From Cinclus cinclus (lineage: Eukaryota > Chordata > Aves > Passeriformes > Cinclidae), in assembly GCF_963662255.1 (NCBI RefSeq), contig NC_085049.1, positions 26,630,142 through 26,694,141 of the forward strand: 64,000 nucleotides of DNA. The letters are read 5' to 3'. The notes beneath the pieces are model-generated. The model saw nothing but the letters and a program-made list of their open reading frames with translations, was not told the DNA's origin and searched no databases. This document shows positions 50,616-62,284 of this stretch, in pieces. A program made the translations under genes and the position numbers. Within the stretch, counting starts at the first letter, position 1. Each line of letters starts with the position of its first letter.

Positions 50616-52260
50616 AGTAAAAGTGATCACTCACAGTTGCAGCTGATCTTGCAGGGAGACAAAGGCAGTGCCACTGCCACTGAGTATCTGTGGAACTGTG
50701 AGCAGCAGAACAAAGAACGGCCTCAACTTTTCTGCTTTGTACCCTCTCCACGTCTGCTTCACCATTACTCATCAAGAGAATCCAGTCTTATATGGATGGA
50801 TATACAAAAAGTCCTGACTTCTGTAGAAGCACACCCTGTTTCAGGTGGCTTCAGCCTTCAGCTTCAGCCCTGATTCACAGTGACAGCTGGACTCCTCTGG
50901 CTCCAGCAGGACAGCAGAGGTGTACAGGCAGCTACACCAACACTTACAGTCTTCTGTGATGGGGACTCACTCAGCTCATTCTTGCACTGCAAAATCCTTC
51001 TAAAAGTATCTTGAACGGCTGACCAGAGTGACAGCATTAAAAGCAAGAGCAAAAGATTCTGTACGCAGCTTACTTGGGGAAGGGGAGTACAGGACACAGA
51101 ATTAACCCTCATTCTGATGTTTAAACATTTTTTTCTTTCAAGTTATCCATCAGAAATAAACCCCTAAACTACAAAGTATTTAAAAAAATATCTTTCCCCC
51201 TTCCCTTATATGCAGTTTCCTTACAGGATTTTAAGAGCGAAGCTTAACTTGCATGGTTCACAGTTGCTGCTGCTGTTTTTGGGGAAAGCAAGATGTGGAA
51301 CAGTGGGGAAAGGGAATTAAGGGAAGAAGAGCTGCAATGAAACACAGCTGGTAATCAATGCCAAGTCTCCTTTAGAAGCTTACTACAAAAGCATTTATAC
51401 ATATATATTTTTGTATTTTTTCATCTAGGAGTGGTTTGAAACAATGCATAAAGCCAGGACACAATTACTGCAGTGTAGCTGATGTTACAAATTGTTACAA
51501 ATGAGGAACCATGACAGGGGACAGAACCACCCGTCCTTATGCTCCCCTGCCCTAATTTTGGCATCTGCATCCATCCTCAGATGTCTGAATATGCAGCCCA
51601 GGCACTGGAGGAACATCTCTTCTGCAAGTTTGGATGCTGTTTGTGTATCACAACTCCAAAAAGTTGATCTTAATTATTTGTAATAAATTTATGTGTACAC
51701 TCAAATGAAGAATGCTTTGAAACCCAAAAACTGCTACCTGTAATTAGGGAAAACCACAGCATGCCCTGAGCACTACGTTTTTCTGTTGCATTACCAAAAT
51801 CATCTCTATAGCGTGGGAAAGGAGGTGGGAAAGCAAATCTTTTATTTCAAAGCTGTACCATTAGGCAGAACAAATGCTCATCCGGGAACTCTTAAAAAAG
51901 AAAGGTAATTTTTTGATGAATAAATTTAATCAATAAATCTAAACCAAACAGCCATGAGAACAGGTTATCAGAAGTGGGAATAGAGGCAGGTAGGTATGAG
52001 GCAGGTAGAAATTAAATCCCAAATACAGGTACACTGTTAACTGTATTTAACACAGTATCTCAGTTCAGTAGTTTATTTTCTACCCCAACTTCAGTGTTCA
52101 AATTTCTAAATCACTACAGCAGTTTAATAGGAAAGCAAGTTTAACTACCTGAAACTAAAACTAAAACTAATTTTACCAGACCGCTGTATATACAAAATAC
52201 AGATGACAGTGTTTAGAAAGCTGGATACTGATGATCACACATAGAAACTGAATTCAAAAG
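50616..52260. other. Spacer between the CR1 copy and the ARFGAP3 3' end
   Basis: No recognised gene. It includes one exon-like segment on the minus strand (50948-51023, discussed under findings). The rest is AT-rich with short open frames. Any additional ARFGAP3 3' UTR would also fall here. Confidence 0.55.
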
Positions 52261-53174
52261 TGAGTTTATATAATTTTTTTTATTAGATATCAGCAGTTTA
52301 CAAATTTGAATTACGAAAATTACAGAACAGAATTAACTTCAAATCATTCTTGGTTGTAAAGTCTTTTCTTTAAGGTCATAATTTTATGCAGGATGTCATC
52401 AGCAATAAATTCTAGACTGTCTAAAACACAGCCCCACTATTACCTTATTCAGTAACTGATAAATTATCAAAAATCTAAGATTGTGCTAAACATTTTAACA
52501 AGTATTTAATTAACTACTCTATTAGGCCCTTAGTATAGTTCAAGTTTTTTTTTTTTTCAATTTTTACACAATACAGAATTTTTAAAAGCACTTAAGGATT
52601 CTATATTGCAGTTTTTTATGTAACTTTCATATTTAGGAATAAATAAGACAGTCCCCACAACAAGGTGAAATCCACTATCCAGTATTACCACATTTTGACT
52701 TCTCCACCCTTCACATCTAAGCACAGAACCTTCTAGCTGGAATACTGTTTTAAACCACTAATTCCCCACCATTTTAATGCACATCAATTTATGACTTCAA
52801 GAGCTTTTACTTCCTGGCAAGCACAGGTTTAATTTAAATGTGTATTTTGCTACAGTCTACTAAACACCACCACCTCCTTTCTCATTCCTGCCTCACAGGC
52901 AGAGCCAGTAATGAAATAAAGCTCCCAGTTTATCTAACAATAAGGTTGTTAAGAAATAAAGACTGGAAAGGAAGAAAAAAGAAGTAGTATATGCAATGTA
53001 ACAAGTTGCTGCAAGATTTCTGCTCTGTTAAAACGAAACAGCACTAAGAAGAGGCTGAGTCAGAAATCTGCTCTAAGAAATGGGTAAAAATATCATCAGT
53101 CTTAAGGCAACCTTCATTTGAATCAGCAGAATGATTACTTGTGTGCCTGAAGAAGAATCCTTCTTTAGCTTCAG
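52260..53174 (-). other. ARFGAP3: ARFGAP3 3' UTR (probable)
   Basis: AT-rich sequence downstream of the ARFGAP3 stop on the minus strand. A minus-strand AATAAA (plus TTTATT at 52279-52284) about 0.9 kb after the stop is a plausible poly(A) site. Other candidates exist further down, so the true end is uncertain. Confidence 0.6.
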
Positions 53175-56100
53175 TTAGGAACCATATCGATCCTAGAAAA
53201 GTAGAAACAACACACCAGATATGAGTGGGTCTTCCATGGAAAGAAATCAGCTTTACTTTCATTTGTGCAAGGAAGAACAACTGAATTCTTCAAGACTTTC
53301 ACAAAATTGACCAGTGCTTCCAAGAACTGGAGTTTAGTGCTGAATTCCAGAATAATCAACATGATCTTCAAACACCTGAGAGCTCCCAGTGACCGCATAC
53401 AGGAATTGCCAAGTGACTGGAACACAAACCATGCTGGACACTGAGACCAGGGTGGATTATTTTGTGCAAAAACATGGATCAAAGGTCAATGAAAGAGCCA
53501 ACAAAAGAGTTAGGCTGGATGATCACTGCAGATCCCTTCCAACCAAACTATTTCATTCTGAGTTAGGAACAGTGATGAATTTAAAAACAGAGTAACAACA
53601 ACTAACTTTCATGATGGGATTTTTTGTTTTAATTGTAATAAAAAAGATATCCCAATGAAGGTGAGCTAGCAGATACAGATTTTTTAATTATAAAGATTTA
53701 CTGTCTACTTTGAGAAGTCTACAGAGCTCAAAACCAAATTCATTCTTTTCTCTCTTAAGACAACTCAGTAGCAGGATCCATGGTACTAAATCCCTACGGA
53801 AAGGCTTCAACTGATGGTTCATAGATTGTGACATTTTTACTTACCTGTATAGATGTCATGACTCCATTAGCAAGGACAGAAAGTTTTCCAGCCACAGATT
53901 TCACTCCTTGTTTAAACTGAGCTATATCAGGAGCTGAAGGCAAGACATTGGTAATATTGTAGCTTCCTAAAAGGAGAATACACATGGGAGAAACAGAATT
54001 TTGTATTAAAATCAACCTTATTTTTCCATCCCTGAACTACAGTGTTTGACTAGGAGCACCAGACAGAGATCTCAATGTTTTAAATACATCTTCCCTTGGA
54101 CTGTTTTCAGGTTTTCATAATTCTACCTGAGAGTGTCATCCTCTACACTCTGTATTCCCAGCTAAGCAATTCATGATGGGATAGTAGGTGATCTCTTCTG
54201 TACTTTCAGTCTCTGACGATGGTGTTTTGGATCCTCAACAGATGTTATCCCCTTGCAATTTAAAGATGAATACATTTCACAGGTGGCCAAAGTGATGAAC
54301 CCTATTTGTTGCATGCAGAGGGGTGATTTCCATGCTGTATAAACACCTATATTTTGCCTTAGTACAACTGAGGCTTCGAAAACTCCACAGAGATTACAGT
54401 AAATGGAAATAAATTAGGTTTAAAACTCTAGAACAATGCTGGCAGTCTGGCCTTCCTTACAGTCAAAATATTTGGGACAGAATTAGCTCTTCTGTTATTA
54501 TTGGAAAGTGCAGGTCTAAAGGTAACAGAAATCAAAGATAATTAATTAACTACTCTAATTGCACTCTAATCACATGCTAAGTATTAACATGCTAACAGTT
54601 ACCATTACCCACTCATTGGTGAAAATAATTACAGTCCTAGCAAATATGGGATACTGTCAAAGGCACAAATCCAAGTGAACTAGAATCACAGAAATGTGAT
54701 CACAGAGTCAGTCACAGAATGGCCTGGGTTTGAAAGAACCTCTAAGATCATCCCATTCCATCCCCTGCCATAGGCAGGGACACCTTCCACCATCCCAGCT
54801 TGCTCAGAACCCCATCCAGTCTGGCCTTGGACACTGCCAGGGATCCACAGGCAGCCACAGCTTCTCTGGGCAACCTGTGCCAGGGCCTCACCACATTCAC
54901 AGGGAACAATTTCTTCCTCATATCCAATCTAACCCTGCTCTCTGTCAGTGTGAAGCCATTCCCCCTTGTCCTGTCACTCCAGGTCCTTGTCAAGAGTCTC
55001 TCTCCATCTTTCCTGTGCTCTCCCTTCAAGGCACTGGAAGGCCACAGTGAGGTCACCCCAAAGATCCCAGAAATAAATGGGGCTCCAGGGAGTAACCATC
55101 CCAAACCAGACCACTTAAATGGAGACTCCTTTTAGTCTTTCAACCAGAGGTGGAAGAGAGAGAAAGAGAGGGAACCTGTAGCTCCTCTGTCCTGGGAAAT
55201 TATAGGCACCTGCCTCCTTAGAAGTTGAGACAGACAATCCCGGAGATAATTTGTTTTACCTAAGGTAAGAGGCTGGTTTGTAGCACAGATACCTTGTCAC
55301 ATTCAGAGAACTTCCCACTCCAATCCTTCAGCCCAGCATGGGTTTATTGATTATAAATCCCCTTTATTATAGGCCCTCTTTATAGATTGTCTTCAAGATT
55401 TGCCTCAGACAGCCCTATTTCTGAGCTGCAATTTGGTCTTATTACAATCTATTCCACTCATCAAATGCTTCAGGCATTTTTGTTACTAAAATCAGTCACG
55501 AAATAAAATTTGCAGATATAAATAACCTGAAAAACTCCAACCACTTCCCAGCCACAAGAATTCTCTCATCGTTTGCTGGTTAAGTTCAGTTGCTCTGAAA
55601 AAGTTCTTGTAAACAAGGCAGGAAAGCAATTGCTTTTCTTGTGGTTTCCTTCCAAATCAGCACCTCCAAGTCAGCCACTTGACTTTCATAAGCATCAGCT
55701 TTGAAATAATGCAAAAAAGGTCTTTTCTTGCAGGTCCCTCTTTGGTTAAAACAGCATTCTGCACACAAGCAAGGAACTGAACAAAGCAAGGAACACTGTT
55801 GTACGCTGACAGCTCACCAGTGCTCATAAAAACAACCTCAGATGCAAAGGATGTTTTATCCCAGCAAGGACTCCAGAACTACAGTGGTGTTTTTGTTGAC
55901 AGCATCCTGATTATGTTTATTTTATGAAACTAATGATAGTCTGGGCATTAATTCCACACCAGACAAAGTGTCAATGCAGTAGCATTTCTCCAAGAAGGGT
56001 GACCCCTCAGTTTTTGGGGTGAGTGGTGTAGCAGAGACATGCAGGAAAGGAAGTTTCTGTAAATTTGATAGTGTGAATTTATGATACCATGTTGCAAGTT

Positions 56101-59100
56101 GTCTTTCAAGTGGTTAAAGCAACTTACTGTGATTTCTGCTTGGTATCTTCTTCTTTTTTTTTTCACATTTCAAATTGCTAAACCCTGGTTTTACCTAAGC
56201 AGCTGGTAACAGGAGTTATTTCTCTGCTAGTCACTGTATACAAACTTGCTTTCAGAGGAACAAAACTAAACAGTCACATGTTTTGGGGTTTTTCCCTCCT
56301 ACTTTTCCAAAGTAAAATCAGATGCTCTACACTGTTTGTTTTCCCAGTCTATTTGAATAATTACTCACAGATTTCAAGCTCTTCAGTAACTCTTCTTTTT
56401 TCAATTTCTTCAAGAGTTAAGGAATGAAACTTAACTGATTAAGCCTATAGAATATTTCAGTATTTCCCACCTTTTCCATTGCACATTACTGCACAATCCA
56501 AGAAGTGTTGGAAAGAAAACAGGAGACATTTTCAATACCCTAAGGGGTTCCTTTTCACTCCATCTAATCTTTCTCCCTTTCTGATTTGATGAACTACACT
56601 TTCCAGTGTGAGGTGCTCCAACAAATCTTTAAAAAAGACAATCCAAGTGAAGGTCTTCCTTAATAATTTTGCAAGGCCAGAGGTAGAAGCAAATATTCCA
56701 CTGAATGGGTATGCCATGCAACAGATGACATGGGAATTTCAACTCTAACATTTTATTAATGATTTTTCCTGGATCCAGTATTATTATGACAGCTAACGAG
56801 CTACTTATGGTAACTGATCAAAAAAATCTACCTAAGAGTCCTTTTAGGTGCTACCTCATTGGAAACTATTACAGATTTCCTTTGATAAATGTTATTTACA
56901 AAATAGTCTGTTATTTGCAACACATCCTCCCCAAGATAAAATACTGAACTTACAGAATCAAAAACAGAGACCTTGAAATTTAAGGAGTTAACTTTTAAAC
57001 AATGACTACACCTGCCATGCCTGTTGGAGCTATTAGCATTTTGCCTGCAGAACTCAGTGATGATGGCTGTGATTAGAAGCAGAGTCAGGGCCTGCATTCC
57101 CCACATACTCCAGTTTCTCACTCTCATATGTACCTGTTGGTTGTTTTCTCTGGTCTTCAAACAAGTCAGCTGAACTTATGGACGTGCTTCCAGAGAGCCT
57201 TTCTAGCCGAGCCCTTGCTTCATACTGGAAAAGAATTGAGAATAAAAAGGATTTTATTAGCTTGCTGCTACCTTTTGAGGTCATGCAATATAAATTGAGA
57301 GACTACAGACATTTAGAACTGAAGTGGACCATACTGAAAGTTGTGCCCATTTCAGTTTTCACATTACCTACACTGAATTTGCCACCATCTTATTTCTGGG
57401 TTAGCCAAGAGTGACAGCCCCAAAGGTCCCACTCTGTTCGTTACCCTACAACTGCTAAAAACTATGCAACCATTAAAAACAACTAAAAAATGTGAAAGGG
57501 AGGGGGAAGCACTGCAGTTTACATCCTGCTGACCCTTCCAACCACATGACAATTTTAAGTCAACTTTTTCCAAGTTCCCTACAAACAGTAATTATATTTT
57601 TAATAAGTATTTACAGTTTTAGTTTTTCATTAAAAATCTCACCAAGATGCAGCATGATACTAATCTCTTTTTTTCTAGGCTGATTCAACTCCATGCAATT
57701 CACTGAACAATTTATTTACTTAGTTAACTTTACAACATTAATGATGCTTTCATGTAGCAAACACACAGCAGTAAAATGTTTCAGCAGCAGTTTGTTGGCA
57801 TCAGTTTGGGAATTTAGAACAAATTAAGCCCGATTCCATCAAAACTCAGGAGTGCTGAATGATAGTCCACCACTTGTATCAGGAAAGAATGATGGAGGTC
57901 AACTGCAAATCCTTAAATTCTAAATTATCAGAAATTTGTACATTTCCATCAAACAAATAATCAATGGGAGAGAATTCTACAAACTCACTAATTCTACCAA
58001 TTTTAACTATTTATTGCCATCTCCCTTACTTGCAAGAATATCATTTTTATAGTCAAAGAATATTTTAACATTTAAAAATACTTATTACTGTTTCCTACTT
58101 ACATCAGCCTGATCTTGCCTTCCAAAGTACATGTCTGATGAAATGGCCTTGACATTGCCAAATTTTTTCTGTGCCTCATCTATATTTGCAGGAGGTTCAT
58201 ATTCAGGCTTACGCCGAGATGCAGGCCTGGAAGGAAAATAAACTGCATCAGGGAGAGAAACCTCATGCACATCATGGCAGAATGAAAGGAATCAAACAAG
58301 AAGCCCTGAAGTGCTCAAACTGTACTGCACACAGAAATGAAAAATATGATTTAAAGTAGGAAGAGGAGAGCTGGAAAACACCAGCCTAGCACATCCCTCC
58401 CCTCCCCCCATTCTTACATCTTCTACTTGGTTACAAAGATAAAAATACAGTTGTCACAGAGAAAAGATATTTTTTATCATCACAATCAGACCTGTTGTTT
58501 GTGTCTCCAGTACCTTCATCCACAGAACTGAGCCCCCTAAATTTTCATTCATTTGTTAACAAAGTTTCCTTTGATTCACCAATTTTCATTCATTTGTTAA
58601 CAAAGTTTCCTTTGATTCACCACACAATAAACAAAGCAGGTGTGTGCTCAGAACTGGGCAAATATTTGAGTTTCTCCCCACATTTGTCTACTTCCTCTTT
58701 TGCTGAAAGCGTTTGGGAATTACCTCCAGTACATGCACTGAACAGCTCTGAGCACAACAGACAGTGCTTAAAACATAAGGAAGAAATCCAGCTTGCAAAA
58801 GAAATTCAGTCAGGAGATCATCTGACTGCTGATGGAAGTTCTGGCCAAATTCTCCTTCCATAGACTGAGGAAAATCCCACTACTATGACCAGGACTCAAA
58901 TCAGATTAAAACTTGGGCTTTCTGGACAAAAATCAGTTTGGTTTTCTTGGTGTACCTGTCTGAAAATCCTGTGCTTTTTGAAGTTAACAATGTATCAATG
59001 TCTTTACTATTATTTTCTTTCTTCCAAAAATCATCTGAATTGTCATCCCATTTGGAGAAAGTGCTGCTCCTCAAATCTGAAGCATCATAGTACCTAGAAT

Positions 59101-59538
59101 AAAAGAAAAACCTTTTAAAAAGTCAGAACTCTGTTACATTATTGAGAAGTCAGAATATATTTATTTGTTGTTAGATAATGACTGCTGTAAGTATTCACTA
59201 GCAAGAACTTTTTCACCAAAACTACAGCTGTCAGTGAGTAAACTGGATTTCACAATACTGCTTTAGAAGCTTTGTACAGTTGAATCCAATGGCTCATAAT
59301 AGGCAGGAAAGCCTTTATTTCTGGTTCTGTATTTTTTAAAATACAAATATTAGGAACTTGTGAGTTTTGCAGCACATTTTATTAAAATTAAATACTAAAA
59401 CCTCAATTGAAAGTGAGTCTGAATTTAATAAGGCAATCTTCTCTTGCCTTAAAAACCACATCTTTATTGATGTGCTTAAAAAGCACATCAAAACCACAGG
59501 GAAAACAGAAAATAAAGGGGGAAAACATGAAGCATATC

Positions 59539-59569
<31 letters not shown>

Positions 59570-62284
59570 ATCTATATATATCTATATATATATATACACA
59601 CACCACCAAGACCTACTGAAATGCCAAAGATTAAGATTTGGTGTTTGAAGAAATTTACCTGAAGTTTGGCTATGACCAGGATGGGGAGAAAGATTATCAA
59701 AACCACAGGGGTATAGGAGAATGGAACCATTCAACAGAACAAGACAGTCTGCACCAGCATTTTGTGAAAAATACTCTTAAAAAAGAAAGTTCTCCATGTT
59801 TGTGCTATGAATGGTCAGGCCACTCGTTTTTGCAGTTTATGACAAATGTGACACCTGCAGCAGCAAAGTCTCAGCACTGAGCATGGAAAACATGAGGGAC
59901 AGATCTGGAATGAACTTTCTGGAATGAAACAAAAAGCAGGAGGCTCTCTCCTGAGGTTCCTGAAAAAAGGTTTCTTTCTTTTTCCTGACAAAAAGAAACC
60001 ACAGCAATTTTATAAATTCCATAATAACAAACCCACAAGGTATTTTTATGGATTTGAAGCTTTCCAGTCTCATGCCACCAAAACCATGGCATTGGGCAGG
60101 GCGTGCATGAGCTGATCTGAGTAAAAGTGTTTATTTTCTCTAACCTTCTCCCTCAGATTTTTTGTAGCTTTGCAAAATATTTCTTCAGTATTTGGGGTGG
60201 GGGAGAGAAAGAAAAACGGCATTTAACAGAAAACAAAATTTTACATTGTGACATTAATAAAGATTTCATTAACTGTAGCAAAAGCAAAACATCAAAATTC
60301 AGGACTTCCAGAGGCTTCAATTTTATGTCTAAACCTTGAGACCTTTACCTTGCTTAATTCACTTACCAGCACTCTAATATGATTATTAGATTATTATTTT
60401 GCTTTTGGGCATATACTAAGATGATGCTAAAGCTACTTTGCTTCTATTTCAAAGTCATGGCTTGAAATAAAGGATAATAACACCCTTAACAAGTCCAAAT
60501 CTGACTGTTCTTTCTTTAAAGAGAATGGACTTGTGTACCACCTCCAATTAGATCCTCCCAGCTCAAACCAGAACAAGAGCAGGGAACAGCCAGGTTACAA
60601 TTTATCCTCTAATCATTGAACCACAACACATTAAAAAGCCTCCTCCATAATTCATCCTTTGCCTGCTGGTAGCTGATGAATAATTTGAGACCAGTAAAGT
60701 CCTTTTAAGGGAACAAACAAGGCAAACACTGAAATGCTGTTTTATTTTACAAGACTGCTGCCACTTTCCTTGGACCCACTTTTGTATTTCTGCTGCAGTG
60801 ACTGCACTACAAAATAATGACACAAAAGCCTTTGTGCTTTTATTTGCCTGTCTACAAGCAATTAGGTACAATTTCTCACGTTGCTGTGGCATGGATCCAA
60901 CAAAGGCCATTTATGAAAGCAACACCTGTTTGTATCTCTCAGTCCAGAAACAGCTGGTTCATTGTAATTAGGGCCTGTAAGATTTAATTATTTTATAGTG
61001 TGCATTGCATTCATCCTCTGATAACAAATGTTTCAATTATTTTTCACTTACATTTTATGTTCAGATACATAAACGTCTCTGAAATAGGAACACACCCAGC
61101 ACAACACCTCAAAAAGATTCAAGTTTTTGCATTTGGCACATAGAGAATAATACAACTGTAGTACATCTAATACCAGACTTCGATGCTTGTTTAATTTGAA
61201 GACAACAGCACAAGAATGAAAGAAAAAAGGAATTGACAAAAGTCATTCTGACAAAAATTCACCGGATTTGGAACAAAGCAAATAAAACTCTATAACTTCT
61301 ATAGCAGTTTGCAATTGTCTGCAAGCACAGACTAGACTCTGGATAAGATAAAATCTACAAATACGTAGTTCAGACCACTTTCCCAACAAAGCTACCTCCC
61401 CTCCTTCACAAATCCATCTGTCACTGAGGCAAAGCCAACTTTTCCACAACTCTTCTAATGCAGGTGTCCTCTGAAAACATCCTGGGTGTGTTCACAGGTT
61501 CAAACTGCCTTCATCTCAGCTTTCAGAAATACTGTCCCTATTATTATGGAACTTGCATATACTTCTGAGCTCATCCAAAACCAAAATCTTACAGAATACC
61601 TTGAGCTAGAAGAGAAGTAGGAGTCTTCCACATCATCCACGTACTTCTTCTTTGGCTTTGCAATTGTAGGTGTTTCCTGCTCTATTGTTTGCATATCTGA
61701 GGTGACTGAGTGAGAGATGTTACTGGGGACAGGAAAAAAACAAGCATGTAAAGATATAACAAAACTCACACCCTAAAAGAAAAAAAAAAAGAAATCAAAG
61801 CCCAAATCTAGTTTCTGAAGTTTGCTGAGAAAGGCCAAGCTATACAAACATTTAAGGAAAGAGGAATTAAAATAAAGGAAACCCTTGGAAAACTGCCATT
61901 CTCTCAAGTAGGGACAGGACTTCTGAACACAAAGCCTATTCTGACAGCTGGAAAACACAATCTAGGTTGACATCTGTCTGCCAGGTCAGAACTTAAATCT
62001 ATCAGAAGCTTCCCCTTGACAAAGAGAAGGTTTTTTGCTGATATTGCTGAAGTTTCCATAACATGCTGTAGTCCATTTCTTCATTTCCTGAGTAAAATGA
62101 GTGATAAGTGCATAAAACCACAGAGTATTTAAAATACAGTTTCCAGAACTTCACATACCTCCTGTTGCTGCCCAATCCCATGCCAAGCCTCTCCAGCTCC
62201 GTCTTCTTCTTACCAGCGAGGTTTAAGGTTTCTTCTCTTGCTTTAATATCAAGATCTCTGTAGGCCAACCTTAGAGATGATACT
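53175..62284 (-). CDS. ARFGAP3: ADP-ribosylation factor GTPase-activating protein 3 (C-terminal half)
   Basis: COPI-coat-associated GAP for Arf1 acting at the Golgi. Coding exons in transcript order: 62284-62159, 61722-61600, 59093-58956, 58226-58103, 57224-57134, 53966-53845 and 53192-53175. They join in phase to about 246 aa, roughly the last half of the 516-aa human protein. Landmarks in order: [78 protein letters not shown]; the Glo3-type repeats ISSDMYFG and SISSADLFE; then [20 protein letters not shown] and the final DRYGS on an 18-nt exon. The C-terminal half of ArfGAP2/3 binds coatomer and senses membrane. The zinc-finger GAP domain and the start codon lie to the right of the window. 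All introns are GT-AG. No defect is seen. Confidence 0.95.
53504..53561 (+). mobile_element. Very short CR1 3' end
   Basis: 'gagttaggctggatgatcac' and 'gatcccttccaaccaaac', closing 'tatttcattctg', match the last 60 bp of a forward CR1. It lies in the last ARFGAP3 intron. Confidence 0.75.
54681..55085 (-). mobile_element. CR1 LINE 3' fragment (about 400 bp)
   Basis: Reverse-orientation CR1: 'tagaatcacagaaatgtgat', 'cagaatggcctgggtttga', 'ggcagggacaccttccacc', 'gggcaacctgtgccagggcc', 'tcacattcacagggaac'-type block, 'cattcccccttgtcctgtc', 'gcactggaaggccacagtga'. It lies in the last-but-one ARFGAP3 intron. Confidence 0.94.
58540..58621. repeat. Perfect 41-bp tandem duplication
   Basis: The unit starting aattttcattcatttgttaa and ending 'tttgattcacc' occurs twice without a mismatch (58540-58580 and 58581-58621). 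It lies in the ARFGAP3 intron between exons 59093-58956 and 58226-58103. Confidence 0.97.
59535..59605 (+). repeat. (TA)n/(TATG)n/(TATC)n microsatellite
   Basis: About 70 bp of TA-based repeats with TGTA and TCTA interruptions, ending in CACACA. It lies in an ARFGAP3 intron and makes the Tyr-Ile repeats seen in overlapping open frames. Confidence 0.95.

Noticed and set aside
59367..59648. Frames with Tyr-Ile repeats
   Set aside because: Translation of the TA microsatellite.
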